Positions 1 to 8,574 of a stretch of 14,870 nucleotides of DNA are shown piece by piece (positions within the stretch are counted from its first letter, which is position 1; each line of letters opens with the position of its first letter). The stretch covers positions 7,414-22,283 of the forward strand of contig DKBE01000064.1 in NCBI GenBank assembly GCA_002451085.1, read 5' to 3'. This DNA is from Proteobacteria bacterium UBA6908. GTDB lineage: Bacteria; Pseudomonadota; Gammaproteobacteria; Acidiferrobacterales; UBA6901. The translations under genes and the position numbers were made by a program. The notes under the pieces were generated by a model, which saw only the letters and a program-made list of their open reading frames with translations, did not search any database and had not been told where the DNA came from.

Positions 1-800
<800 letters not shown>

Positions 801-1580
801 TTAGGCCGAGCGTGCGGCCGGTGCCCGCTTGTGGCCGGACTTCTTGGCGTCGGACAGGGCCTTGTCGACGCGCGACAGGAAGCGTTCCAGGTCTTCGCCC
901 TTGCGAAACTGGGTGATGCCGATATTGACGGTCAAGGGCAGCTTGTTGCGTCCGCTGGCGGACTCGACATGTTCGATGCGATTGCGGATCCGCTCGGCGA
1001 TCTGGTTGGCGTTCTTGAGCAGCGTGTGCGGCAGGATGATCAGAAAATCCTCATCGCCATAGCGCCCGGCGCGGTCCGGCATGCGCAGGGTTTCCAGAAA
1101 TACCGAGGCCACCGTCTGCAATGCCCGGTCGCCGGCGCGCCGTCCGAGCGCGCTGCCGATGTCGCGCAACAACTCAATCTCGATCTTGGCGACGGACAGC
1201 GGATGGTTATACCGGTTGGCATAGGCCATGGCATTGAGCAGGGCCGCGGTGATCCCGCGGCGATTGGCAATCCCGCTCACCGCATCCTCTGCATCCGATT
1301 CTGAATCCTTGGCTTTGGCCTTGCCCTTGGCCGCGGGCCCGGCCAGCGTCAGGCGGGCGACTGGCGTCAGCACCAGCGCATGAACCAGGGTAACGGCCAG
1401 CAGCACCATGATGGCGGCGGTGGCTCCGCTGCTCATTCCGGCGGAGACCGCGATAACAGCAGAGACCGCCGTGAGAAACGCCATCACCAGCAGCGTGCGC
1501 CATACGGCCAGCCCGCCGTTCCGGCTCTGGTACCAGCTGGCAAATCCTGTTCCGCTACCAGCCTGAGTGCTTGAGTCCAT
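801..1580 (-). CDS. Membrane-anchored GGDEF-like protein with altered GDEDF signature
   Basis: 259 residues. Two hydrophobic segments (about residues 25-48 and 53-79) are followed by a Lys/Ala/Asp-rich linker and a GGDEF fold (about 102-250). GGDEF domains make cyclic di-GMP. Here the signature R-Y-G-G-D-E-F is replaced by R-Y-G-D-E-D-F (residues 173-179), and the metal-binding D-x-D strand reads KIEIELL (132-138). RRAGDRAL matches the usual GH-xxGDxxL stretch only partly. Both catalytic elements are therefore changed, so activity is doubtful; a binding or scaffolding role is possible. The ATG at 1580 is preferred because AAGGAGG lies 10 bases upstream; the ATG at 1601 would put that site inside the gene and has no good site of its own. 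It lies downstream of uvrD on the same strand, with an 80-base gap holding a palindrome and a possible -10. Confidence 0.82.
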   Translation of the reverse strand: MDSSTQAGSGTGFASWYQSRNGGLAVWRTLLVMAFLTAVSAVIAVSAGMSSGATAAIMVLLAVTLVHALVLTPVARLTLAGPAAKGKAKAKDSESDAEDAVSGIANRRGITAALLNAMAYANRYNHPLSVAKIEIELLRDIGSALGRRAGDRALQTVASVFLETLRMPDRAGRYGDEDFLIILPHTLLKNANQIAERIRNRIEHVESASGRNKLPLTVNIGITQFRKGEDLERFLSRVDKALSDAKKSGHKRAPAARSA

Positions 1581-1621
1581 GTTCTTTTTTCCTCCTTCCA
1601 TCCTGAATTCCCAATACAGCT

Positions 1622-1649
1622 GTTTTTATTAACTATAGAACATAAAAAC
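1622..1649. promoter_or_regulatory. 28-base AT-rich palindrome between uvrD and the GGDEF gene
   Basis: Outer arms GTTTTTAT (1622-1629) and ATAAAAAC (1642-1649) are perfect inverted copies. CTATAG (1633-1638) sits exactly in the centre, so 11 of 14 positions per half are symmetric. On the minus strand the centre reads TATAGT, a plausible -10 hexamer for the GGDEF gene, although no good -35 is visible. The site lies 42 to 69 bases upstream of the ATG at 1580. An operator covering a promoter would fit; it is too AT-rich for a normal terminator. Confidence 0.4.
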
Positions 1650-1660
1650 CGGACCACCGC

Positions 1661-3838
1661 TCACAGGGGCTGCAGATTCGCATACGCCAGCACCAGCCAT
1701 TTCGCACCCGTGCCGTGAAAATTGACCTGCACCCGGGCATGCTCCCCCTGGCCCTCGATATTCAGGACCACGCCTTCCCCGAACTTGGCGTGCCGCACAC
1801 GGCTGCCAAGGCGCAGTGCGCTGCCGCCGGGCGCGACAGTATGCGCAAATTCGGCCGTGGCTGCATCCGTGGACGCCCAGGCCGGACGAGTCACCACCGG
1901 CTGGCTGCGCACCTCATCAATCAACTCAGGTGGAATCTCGCCCAGGAACCGGGATGGTTGGGTATAGTGTTCTGATCCATATAATCTGCGGACTTCTGCG
2001 TAAGTAATCACTAACTCTTGCATGGCCCGTGTCATGCCGACGTAGCACAAGCGGCGCTCCTCTTCGAGCCGGCCTTCCTCCTCCAGCGAGCGCTGGTGAG
2101 GAAACAGGCCCTCCTCCATGCCGGTCAGGAACACCAGGGGGAACTCCAGTCCCTTGGCGGAGTGCAGGCTCATGAGCTGTACGCAGTCCTCCCAGGCCTC
2201 GGCCTCGGCTTCGCCGGCCTCGAGAGCGGCGTGCGCCAGGAATGCTGATAACGGGTCGAGCCCGTCGGCCGGGTCGTACTCGAAATTGCGCGCGGCGTTG
2301 GCCAGCTCCTCCAGGTTCTCGACCCGCATTTCGGCCTTCTCGCTCTTGTCATTGCGGTGGAAGTCGAGCAGACCACTCGCGTGGATCACGTGCTCGGCCT
2401 GCTCACCGAGCGTCAGCCCGGCGGTGTCGGCGGCGATCGCTTCGATCAGATCGAGAAACCCCTTTAATGCATTGGCGGCGCGCGCCGCCAATTGCTTCTC
2501 GGCCAGCAATTGTTGCGCGCCTTCCCACAGCGAAATGTTTTTGGAACGCGCATGGGTCCGGACCGTGTCGAGGGTGCGGTCACCGATCCCGCGGGTGGGC
2601 ACGTTGCACACACGCTCGAATGACGGATCGTCGTGACGGCTGGCGACCAGACGCAAATAGGCCAGGGCGTCCTTGATTTCGGCGCGCTCGAAGAAGCGCA
2701 GGCCGCCATACACGCGGTACGGGATGCCGTGCTGAACCAACAGCTCTTCGAACACCCGCGACTGGGCGTTGGAGCGGTACAGGATCGCCACCTCGGCACG
2801 TTTGTGGCCCTCGCCCTGCCAATCCTGGATGCGATCGATGACGAAGCGGGCTTCGTCAAGATCGGTAAACGCGGTATAGAGCACAATGCGCTTGCCTTCG
2901 GCACCATCGGTCCACAGTTCCTTGCCGAGCCGGCCGCTGTTGTGGGCAATTACGGCATTGGCGGCCTTGAGGATATTGCCGGTGGAGCGGTAATTCTGTT
3001 CGAGGCGGATCACCTTGGTACCGGGGTGATCCTTTTCGAACTTGAGAATGTTCTCGACCAGTGCGCCACGCCAACCATAGATGGATTGGTCATCGTCGCC
3101 GACCACGAACAGATTGCGTTGCGGGCCCTCGAACAACTTCAGCCAGGCAAACTGGATATGGTTGGTATCCTGGAATTCATCGACCAGCACATGCCGGAAG
3201 CGGTGCTGGTAATGGCCGCGGAGCTGGGTGTTGTCACGCATCAGCTCGAAGGCACGCAGCAACAGCTCGGCAAAGTCCACCAGGCCGGAACGCTTGCAGG
3301 TTTCTTCGTACTCGCGGTAGACCCTGATCCAGGTCTGGGTGTGCGGATCCTGCCCTTCACCAAGCTGTGCCGGGCGGCGCCCGGCCTCCTTGTGGCCGTT
3401 GATAAACCACTGGGCCTGGCGCGGTGGCCAGTAGGCCTCGTCCAGCTCCAGATTCTTCAAGATGCGCTTGATCACCCGGTACTGGTCTTCGCTGTCGAGA
3501 ATCTGGAAATTCTGCTGCAACCCGGCGTCTTTCCAGTGCGCCCGCAACAAGCGGTGCGATAGCCCGTGAAACGTGCCGATCCACATGCCACCAACCGAAA
3601 ACCCGAGCATGGTCTCGATGCGGCCGCGCATCTCGGCGGCGGCCTTGTTGGTGAAGGTCACGGCCAGGACTGCGTGCGGCGAGATATTCAACACTTCGAC
3701 CAGCCAGGCCACCCGGTGGGTCAGCACCCGGGTCTTGCCGGACCCGGCACCGGCCAGAATCAGGAGCGGGCCTTCCGGGGCGGCCACGGCTTCGCGCTGG
3801 GCGGGGTTGAGATCGTTCAGCAGGCGGGAAACATCCAT
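1661..3838 (-). CDS. uvrD: DNA helicase II UvrD
   Basis: 725 residues, close to the 720 of E. coli UvrD, and colinear with it from MDVSRLLNDLN onward. This superfamily 1A 3'-5' helicase unwinds DNA in nucleotide excision repair (after UvrABC incision) and mismatch repair. Motifs in order: Walker A GAGSGKTR (30-37), TFTNKAAAEM (61-70), motif II VDEFQDTN (219-226), motif III VGDDDQSIYGWRGA (about 246-259), LEQNYRS, MSLHSAKGLEFPLVF and RRLCYVGMTRA. The C-terminal Tudor-like domain (GSRVRHAKFGEGVVLNIEGQ) that helps contact RNA polymerase and DNA is present. The ATG at 3838 (MDVS) is chosen over a GTG one codon upstream because it matches the family start; the ribosome site is weak. It is divergent from the yqhA-like gene, with about 120 bases between the starts. 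Confidence 0.97.
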   Translation of the reverse strand: MDVSRLLNDLNPAQREAVAAPEGPLLILAGAGSGKTRVLTHRVAWLVEVLNISPHAVLAVTFTNKAAAEMRGRIETMLGFSVGGMWIGTFHGLSHRLLRAHWKDAGLQQNFQILDSEDQYRVIKRILKNLELDEAYWPPRQAQWFINGHKEAGRRPAQLGEGQDPHTQTWIRVYREYEETCKRSGLVDFAELLLRAFELMRDNTQLRGHYQHRFRHVLVDEFQDTNHIQFAWLKLFEGPQRNLFVVGDDDQSIYGWRGALVENILKFEKDHPGTKVIRLEQNYRSTGNILKAANAVIAHNSGRLGKELWTDGAEGKRIVLYTAFTDLDEARFVIDRIQDWQGEGHKRAEVAILYRSNAQSRVFEELLVQHGIPYRVYGGLRFFERAEIKDALAYLRLVASRHDDPSFERVCNVPTRGIGDRTLDTVRTHARSKNISLWEGAQQLLAEKQLAARAANALKGFLDLIEAIAADTAGLTLGEQAEHVIHASGLLDFHRNDKSEKAEMRVENLEELANAARNFEYDPADGLDPLSAFLAHAALEAGEAEAEAWEDCVQLMSLHSAKGLEFPLVFLTGMEEGLFPHQRSLEEEGRLEEERRLCYVGMTRAMQELVITYAEVRRLYGSEHYTQPSRFLGEIPPELIDEVRSQPVVTRPAWASTDAATAEFAHTVAPGGSALRLGSRVRHAKFGEGVVLNIEGQGEHARVQVNFHGTGAKWLVLAYANLQPL

Positions 3839-3872
3839 CACCGCATCTTAACATTCCCGGCCCGGCCGGCCC

Positions 3873-3900
3873 TTGCAGTTTTTTGCGGTTGCCCGATAAT
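3873..3900 (+). promoter_or_regulatory. Sigma-70-type promoter for the yqhA-like gene
   Basis: TTGCAG (3873-3878) and GATAAT (3895-3900) are separated by 16 bases. They lie in the divergent spacer between uvrD and the yqhA-like gene, about 58 bases before the ATG at 3958. Transcription would start near 3907. Confidence 0.55.
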
Positions 3901-3957
3901 CGCCGCCGACGCCGCTGCCACGCGGCACCCAAATCGACCAATTTCGAGACCGACATC

Positions 3958-4527
3958 ATGGGCAAGGCCTTCGAACAATTTCTGGAAGTACTCATCTTCA
4001 ACAGCCGCTGGCTGCTGGCGCCGTTTTATCTTGGCTTGGTCGCCGGCATCGTGATTCTGCTGATCAAATTCGCCCAGGAATTCTTCCACGTGGCCGGGCA
4101 TGCGCTCACCGGTACGGAAAGCGAAATCATTCTCGCCATTCTTACCCTGGTTGACATGTCTCTGGTGGCCAACCTGCTGATCATCATTATCTTCAGCGGT
4201 TATGAAAACTTTGTCTCCAAGATCGATACCGCCGGCCACGAAGACCGTCCGGAATGGATGGGCAAGGTTGATTTCTCCGGCCTCAAGATCAAGGTGATTG
4301 CCTCGATTGTCGCCATCTCCGCGATCGAGTTGCTCAAGGCCTTTGTCAATGTCGATACCGGGCTCGATACGCTCGCGGCGCAAAACGCCCCCACATCCTG
4401 GACCGCGATCGACAAGGCCATCGCCTGGAAGGTCGGCATTCACATCCTGCTGGTGATCTCCGGCGTACTGTTCGCGCTCATGGACAAGATCGCCGAGAGC
4501 ACACCCAAGCACGGCAGCAAGCATTGA
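3958..4527 (+). CDS. YqhA/UPF0114 family inner-membrane protein
   Basis: 189 residues. It matches E. coli YqhA along most of its length: SRWLLAPFYLGL, ILTLVDMSLVANLL, FSGYENFVSKID and LKIKVIASIVAISAIELL. Four hydrophobic helices are visible at about residues 14-38, 56-82, 113-132 and 161-183. No biochemical function is established for the family. The ATG at 3958 (MGKAFEQFLEV) fits the family N-terminus; the longer reading from 3883 starts with an Arg-rich non-family stretch lying downstream of the -10. The ribosome site is weak. A GC-rich hairpin follows the stop, after which the TerC gene begins, so the two may or may not be cotranscribed. Confidence 0.88.
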   Translation: MGKAFEQFLEVLIFNSRWLLAPFYLGLVAGIVILLIKFAQEFFHVAGHALTGTESEIILAILTLVDMSLVANLLIIIIFSGYENFVSKIDTAGHEDRPEWMGKVDFSGLKIKVIASIVAISAIELLKAFVNVDTGLDTLAAQNAPTSWTAIDKAIAWKVGIHILLVISGVLFALMDKIAESTPKHGSKH

Positions 4528-4534
4528 GGGTTCG

Positions 4535-4560
4535 CCGGCGCGGCGCATAGCCGGCGCCGG
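4535..4560 (+). terminator. GC-rich hairpin after the yqhA-like gene
   Basis: CCGGCG/CGCCGG and CGGC/GCCG pair around a GCATA loop, with one bulged G, starting 8 bases after the stop at 4527. There is no T-run, so it may be a weak terminator, an attenuator or an mRNA-stabilising hairpin rather than a classical terminator. Confidence 0.4.
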
Positions 4561-4578
4561 AATCGTCCTGCTACACTC

Positions 4579-4625
4579 CTGCCCTGTAAAACCGCCACCC
4601 GGCGGGGCCATCACTTACAAGGCAG
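4579..4625 (+). promoter_or_regulatory. Leader hairpin that buries the ribosome-binding region of the TerC gene
   Basis: CTGCCCTGTAA (4579-4589) pairs with TTACAAGGCAG (4615-4625) with one mismatch. An inner hairpin CCGCC/GGCGG (4592-4596 with 4601-4605) closes on a four-base loop. The AAGG purine stretch just before the ATG at 4635 is inside the right arm, so the fold would limit translation. TerC-family genes are often controlled by the Mn-sensing yybP-ykoY riboswitch, but I do not see its conserved GGGGAGUAGC loop here. Whether the element responds to anything is unknown. Confidence 0.45.
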
Positions 4626-4634
4626 GGTGCATAC

Positions 4635-5381
4635 ATGGAATGGCTTTCCGACCCGCAGGCGTGGGCGGCGCTCGCCACCCTTACGGCGCTCGAGATCGTT
4701 CTCGGCATCGACAACATTATTTTCATCTCCATCCTGGTCGGACGACTGCCGGCGCGCCAACGCGAAAAGGCCCGCATCCTCGGCCTGGGCCTGGCGATGG
4801 GCACACGGCTGATGCTGCTTGCCTCGCTCACCTGGGTGATGACTCTGACTGCGCCGTTGTTTGTCGCGCTCGGCCAGGAGATCTCCGGGCGTGACCTGAT
4901 CCTGCTTGGCGGCGGCCTGTTCCTGCTGGTGAAAAGCACCTCCGAGATTCATGAAAGCCTGGAGGGGCCGGAGGAGACCCGCCAGCATCAGGCGGTCGCC
5001 TCGTTCGCCGGTGTGCTCGCCCAGATTGCGGTCATCGACATCATCTTCTCGCTGGATTCGGTGATCACCGCGGTCGGGCTTGCCCAGCAGCTGTCGGTGA
5101 TGGCGATTGCCATCGTCATTTCGGTCGTGGTGATGATGTTCGCGGCGCGCACCATCAGCGAGTTCGTTGACCGCCACCCGACCGTCAAGATGCTGGCGCT
5201 GGCGTTCCTGCTGCTGGTCGGCACCGCGCTCATTGCCGAAGGTCTCGAGTTCCACATTCCCAAGGGTTACATCTATTTCGCGATGGCCTTCTCGGTCGGC
5301 GTGGAGATGCTCAACCTGCGCCTGCGCCGGCGTGTTGAACCGGTCCGGCTGCACAAGCCGGTTCGGCGCAAGCGTCGATGA
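4635..5381 (+). CDS. TerC-family integral membrane protein (YgdQ-like)
   Basis: 248 residues and about seven hydrophobic helices. It is colinear with E. coli YgdQ: LEIVLGIDNIIFIS (19-32), EISGRDLILLGGGLFL, EIHESLEG, DIIFSLDSVITAVG (135-148), RHPTVKMLALAFLLLVG and PKGYIYFAMAFSVGVE. Acidic residues in the two GIDN and SLDS motifs (Asp26, Asp135, Asp141) are typical of TerC proteins. Members have been linked to tellurite resistance and, more recently, to Mn2+ export and metal supply to secreted enzymes; the specific job of the YgdQ group is not settled. There is no CBS or CorC_HlyC extension. The C-terminus is strongly basic (PVRRKRR). The stop overlaps the next start as ATGA (5378-5381), so it is cotranscribed and probably translationally coupled with the GT39 gene. 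Confidence 0.92.
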   Translation: MEWLSDPQAWAALATLTALEIVLGIDNIIFISILVGRLPARQREKARILGLGLAMGTRLMLLASLTWVMTLTAPLFVALGQEISGRDLILLGGGLFLLVKSTSEIHESLEGPEETRQHQAVASFAGVLAQIAVIDIIFSLDSVITAVGLAQQLSVMAIAIVISVVVMMFAARTISEFVDRHPTVKMLALAFLLLVGTALIAEGLEFHIPKGYIYFAMAFSVGVEMLNLRLRRRVEPVRLHKPVRRKRR

Positions 5382-6871
5382 CCGGCTGGCGCCAACCCGG
5401 TCCGTGGCCGGCCACACTGTGGCTGACGCTGCTCGTGGCCGGGCTGCACCTGCTCGTGGCCGGGCGCGTGCCACTCACTGCCGACGAGGCACACTACGCC
5501 CTCTACGGTCTGCATCTCGACTGGAGCTACTTCGATCACCCGCCGATGGTGGGCTGGCTGCAGGCGCTGGTGCTGCCGTTTTCAGACAGCGAATTCGCCT
5601 TGCGACTTTGGCCGATTGCGCTGTCTTCCGCCACGGCCCTGCTGCTGTATGGATTCACGCAACGCCTGTTCCCGCACGATCATCCCTGGCTTGGGTTCTG
5701 GAGTGTGGCCTTCTACCAATCCGGCCTGCTGTTTCAGGCTTTGGGGCTGGCGCTGGTACCGGAAACGCCGCTCCTGTTTTTCGCCCTGCTGGCGTTGCTG
5801 GCCCTGCTGCGTGCGCTCGATCATGACCGCTGGAGCGACTGGTTGGCCTTTGGTCTGTGTGTCGGATTGGCGGGCCTGTCTAAATACACGGCTGTCACAC
5901 TGATTCTCTCGACCGCCCTGTTTGTCCTCTTGCAGCGCCGCGGTGACGTGCTGCGCATGCCGAAGTTGTGGATGGCGCTGTTTCTGGCCGCGCTGGTGGC
6001 GTTGCTGGTCATTACCCCGGTGCTCTACTGGAACGCTAGCCATGACTGGATCTCGTTTCGCTATCAGCTCGGTCATGGTTTTCGCGCCAAGGACTGGGAG
6101 TGGTCGCGCTTTGGCCTTTCCCAACTCGGCCAGCTGTTCGCCTACACACCGGCACTGTACGTGTTCGGACTGTTCGCGCTCATAGGTGCTGCGCAAGCCT
6201 GGCGTGATCGTGGCGTGCAACTTACCCTGCTGGTGGTGGTTCCGGTGCTGTTGTTATTTTTATCGGGTTCCGGCCGCGAAGAAACCCTGCCGCACTGGAC
6301 GGCGCTGGCCTGGGCCGGGGTTACTCCACTCGCCACCCGCTGGATACTACAGCACTGGTCGCAACGTTCCGTGCGGTTCCTGGTTTATGGTTCGGCCGGC
6401 TATTCACTGCTCTTTTTGGCGTTGCTGTACACACTGCTGCTGGTGCCGACCCTGCCGTTTCCTGGGTCGCGACACCCGCTTTCGCCGTTACTCGGCTGGC
6501 CGGAGGCCGCAGCGCGCGCGGAAGTGTTGCGTGCCGAGTTTTCCCGTGAGGAACCCGAGGCAGTGCTGCTGGTGCCCAACTGGTCGCTGGCCAGCCGTCT
6601 GGCGTGGTATGCACGACCGCTGCCGGTGCAGGTAACCGATACCCGCTTTGACCAGTTCGATCTGTGGTTTGGCACACCGCGTGTGGGCACCGATGGCGTG
6701 CTGGTCGTGCCCGACACCATGCTCAAGACCGGTCGCCGTATTCTGACTCGCTTTGAGGCTTGCCGCGAGGCCGAACCCTATAGCGTTGTCCGCGGGGGCC
6801 GGCCTGTCGTAACCTACTACTTTTACCTCTGCCGCGACTATCGCGGTCCAGACGACGCGCCTTCACCATGA
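5378..6871 (+). CDS. GT39-family membrane glycosyltransferase (PMT_2/ArnT-like)
   Basis: 497 residues, polytopic, with roughly ten or more hydrophobic helices over residues 15-360 and a soluble C-terminal tail. GT-C glycosyltransferases of this type take a sugar from a polyprenyl-phosphate donor and move it to lipid or protein on the periplasmic side. The first periplasmic loop has the family signature ADEAHYALYG...DWSYFDHPPMVGW, where the Asp-Glu pair is the expected catalytic/metal site; LVPETPLLFF is a further PMT_2 landmark. The acceptor cannot be read from sequence. It overlaps the TerC gene by four bases upstream and the next glycosyltransferase by four bases downstream. The neighbour supplies the likely donor lipid, so the two should act in series. 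Confidence 0.9.
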   Translation: MTGWRQPGPWPATLWLTLLVAGLHLLVAGRVPLTADEAHYALYGLHLDWSYFDHPPMVGWLQALVLPFSDSEFALRLWPIALSSATALLLYGFTQRLFPHDHPWLGFWSVAFYQSGLLFQALGLALVPETPLLFFALLALLALLRALDHDRWSDWLAFGLCVGLAGLSKYTAVTLILSTALFVLLQRRGDVLRMPKLWMALFLAALVALLVITPVLYWNASHDWISFRYQLGHGFRAKDWEWSRFGLSQLGQLFAYTPALYVFGLFALIGAAQAWRDRGVQLTLLVVVPVLLLFLSGSGREETLPHWTALAWAGVTPLATRWILQHWSQRSVRFLVYGSAGYSLLFLALLYTLLLVPTLPFPGSRHPLSPLLGWPEAAARAEVLRAEFSREEPEAVLLVPNWSLASRLAWYARPLPVQVTDTRFDQFDLWFGTPRVGTDGVLVVPDTMLKTGRRILTRFEACREAEPYSVVRGGRPVVTYYFYLCRDYRGPDDAPSP

Positions 6872-7998
6872 GCCTCAAGCTGTCCGTGGTCATTCCGACC
6901 TTCCACGAGGTGCGCAACCTCGAAGCAGTGGCGCGCGCGGTTGAGATGGCGCTGCGCACACAGCAGATCGCCTACGAAGTGATATTCGTGGACGACGATT
7001 CGCGGGATGGCTCGGAGGCGCTGGCCGCACAGCTTGCCGACAGTCTCCCGGTGCGCATGATTGTCCGTCACGGCGAGAAGGGCCTGTCGACCGCCGTCCT
7101 GCATGGCATTGCCGAGGCACGCGGCGAGATCGTCGTGGTCATGGATGCCGATCTGTCCCATCCGGCTGAGCGGATACCCGACATGGTGACACGGCTGGAA
7201 TCCGGAAAGAACGATTTCGTCGTCGGATCGCGCTATGTGACCGGCGGCTCGCTCGATCCGTCCTGGAACTGGTTCCGGCGCCTCAATTCGAAGGTGGCCA
7301 CCTGGCTGGCGCTTCCGCTGGCACGCATCCGTGATCCGATGTCGGGTTTCTTCGCGTTCCGGCGTGCCGATATGCCCGAGGCACACCGGCTGTCACCGAT
7401 CGGCTACAAGATCGGCCTGGAGCTGCTGGTCAAGGGTGAATTTAAAAAACCCGGCGAGGTGCCGATCCATTTCGCCGATCGTGTGCACGGTGAAAGCAAG
7501 TTGAGCTGGAAGGAGCAGGTGCGCTACCTGCGTCATCTGCGCCGGCTCTACCAGTATCGCTTTCCGTTCCTGGCCGAGTTTCTGCAATTCGGCATCGTTG
7601 GCGTCAGCGGTTTCGCGGTTGACGTCCTGCTCTATCTTGGCCTGCAATCACTGACCGGCATGGGGCACTTGATGGCACGCGCGTTGTCGTTCTGGGGCGC
7701 CGCCAGCTGGAACTGGGTGTGGAACCGGGTGCTGACGTTCTCGAATCGCCAGAAGACGCGCAAACTCGTGCAGTGGCCGAGTTTCCTGCTGACTTCACTC
7801 ATCGGCTTTGCCATCAATGTCGGCAGCTATTACGTCCTGACCCATTACGTGCCGTTCTTCGAAAGTCACAAGATCACGGCACTCGCCATTGGCGTGTTGC
7901 TCGGGTTCGGATTTAACTTCATCACCGCCCGGTTGCTGGTGTTCATTCCGTATGAGGCGGAGCTGCTCGAGGAAGAACGGCGCCCGCGTCGCCGCTGA
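6868..7998 (+). CDS. Polyprenyl-phosphate glycosyltransferase (DPM1-like GT2) fused to a GtrA flippase domain
   Basis: 376 residues with two domains. Residues 1-230 are a GT2/DPM1-like synthase: LSVVIPTFHEVRNL, VDDDSRDGS (41-49), KGLSTAVLHGI, MDADLSHP (92-99; DxD metal site) and DPMSGFFAFRR. It should join a nucleotide sugar (often GDP-mannose or UDP-glucose) to polyprenyl phosphate on the cytoplasmic face. Residues 236-365 are a GtrA domain with four helices (FLQFGIVGVSGFAVDVLLYL...WNWVWNRVLTFSNR...GFGFNFITARLLVF), thought to flip the product. Synthesis and flipping in one chain, next to a GT39 enzyme, form a complete donor-to-acceptor route. The start is the ATGA overlap at 6868. The stop lies inside a hairpin shared with the opposing gene. 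Confidence 0.93.
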   Translation: MSLKLSVVIPTFHEVRNLEAVARAVEMALRTQQIAYEVIFVDDDSRDGSEALAAQLADSLPVRMIVRHGEKGLSTAVLHGIAEARGEIVVVMDADLSHPAERIPDMVTRLESGKNDFVVGSRYVTGGSLDPSWNWFRRLNSKVATWLALPLARIRDPMSGFFAFRRADMPEAHRLSPIGYKIGLELLVKGEFKKPGEVPIHFADRVHGESKLSWKEQVRYLRHLRRLYQYRFPFLAEFLQFGIVGVSGFAVDVLLYLGLQSLTGMGHLMARALSFWGAASWNWVWNRVLTFSNRQKTRKLVQWPSFLLTSLIGFAINVGSYYVLTHYVPFFESHKITALAIGVLLGFGFNFITARLLVFIPYEAELLEEERRPRRR

Positions 7999-8008
7999 TT
8001 CAGCGGCG
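7990..8008. terminator. Small hairpin covering two convergent stop codons
   Basis: CGCCGC (7990-7995) pairs with GCGGCG (8003-8008), extendable through CTGA/TCAG. The stop codons of the GT2-GtrA gene (TGA ending at 7998) and of the opposing LON-domain gene (TGA at 8002-8000) both lie in it and are separated by one base. It lacks T-runs, so termination strength is uncertain. Confidence 0.4.
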
Positions 8009-8572
8009 CTCGTCGGCCAGGCGCGTCAATTCCTCCAGTATTTCACCGAGTCGCATGACCGGGTCACGCAACATCAGCCACTGCTGCCGGATTTCATTGC
8101 TGACCGGCAGGAGCGCCGCCAGCCGCCAACTGACCCAGCCGGCATTTTCCAAATTCGCTTCGTCGACGTCTTCACGATCTTTCAGAACCGCGCGCAGAAA
8201 TTCCACCAAACCGGCATAACGCGCGGGGATTTCGAGTTCCGGATCGGCTGGCCAGATCTCGACGGTGGCGGTTATCAACTCGCCGTGCTTGTCCTGATCG
8301 ACAATGGAAAACCGTTCGGTACCCACAACCTCGATGTGCAACACCCCGGGCTTCGGCATGTCCCATTGTTCTATCGTGGCCAGGGTCCCGACCGGCCACG
8401 GCTCACCGGCGGAGCCGACCTCCTGGCCGGAACGGATCAAACAGACGCCAAAGGGTGTATTGTTTTTAAGGCACTGGCTCACCATGTCGAGATAACGTGT
8501 CTCGAAGACCTTGAGCGGCAAGTGCGCGCCGGGAATCAGTACGGTGTGCAGCAGAAACAGGGGAATTTGCAT
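8000..8572 (-). CDS. Stand-alone LON N-terminal (substrate-binding) domain protein
   Basis: 190 residues made almost entirely of the LON N-domain, without the AAA+ and protease parts of Lon. Landmarks: MQIPLFLLHTVLIPGAHLPLKVFETRYLDMV (1-31), FGVCLIRSG, GTLATIEQW, GTERFSIVDQ, and a helical C-terminal half with SWRLAALLPVSNEIRQQWL and PVMRLGEILEEL. In Lon this domain recognises substrates; the role of stand-alone versions in proteobacteria is not established. The ATG at 8572 is chosen because it begins at the domain start, and it is two bases after the TGA of the DUF4442 gene, so the two form an operon and are probably coupled. The longer reading upstream overlaps that gene and adds non-family sequence. 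Confidence 0.88.
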   Translation of the reverse strand: MQIPLFLLHTVLIPGAHLPLKVFETRYLDMVSQCLKNNTPFGVCLIRSGQEVGSAGEPWPVGTLATIEQWDMPKPGVLHIEVVGTERFSIVDQDKHGELITATVEIWPADPELEIPARYAGLVEFLRAVLKDREDVDEANLENAGWVSWRLAALLPVSNEIRQQWLMLRDPVMRLGEILEELTRLADERR

Positions 8573-8574
8573 GA

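Noticed and set aside
2633..3562. 309-codon plus-strand frame opposite uvrD
   Set aside because: It lies wholly inside the well-supported uvrD gene; such frames are common opposite GC-rich genes.
3838..4614. 258-codon minus-strand frame opposite the yqhA-like gene
   Set aside because: Polar, low-complexity antisense translation of a membrane-protein gene; the plus strand has clear homology and a promoter.
4528..4634. yybP-ykoY Mn riboswitch in front of the TerC gene
   Set aside because: The position is right, but the conserved GGGGAGUAGC-type loop is absent and the spacer is too short for the usual aptamer plus platform.
4611..5474. 287-codon minus-strand frame opposite the TerC gene
   Set aside because: His/Gln/Arg/Asp-rich antisense of hydrophobic codons, without family features.
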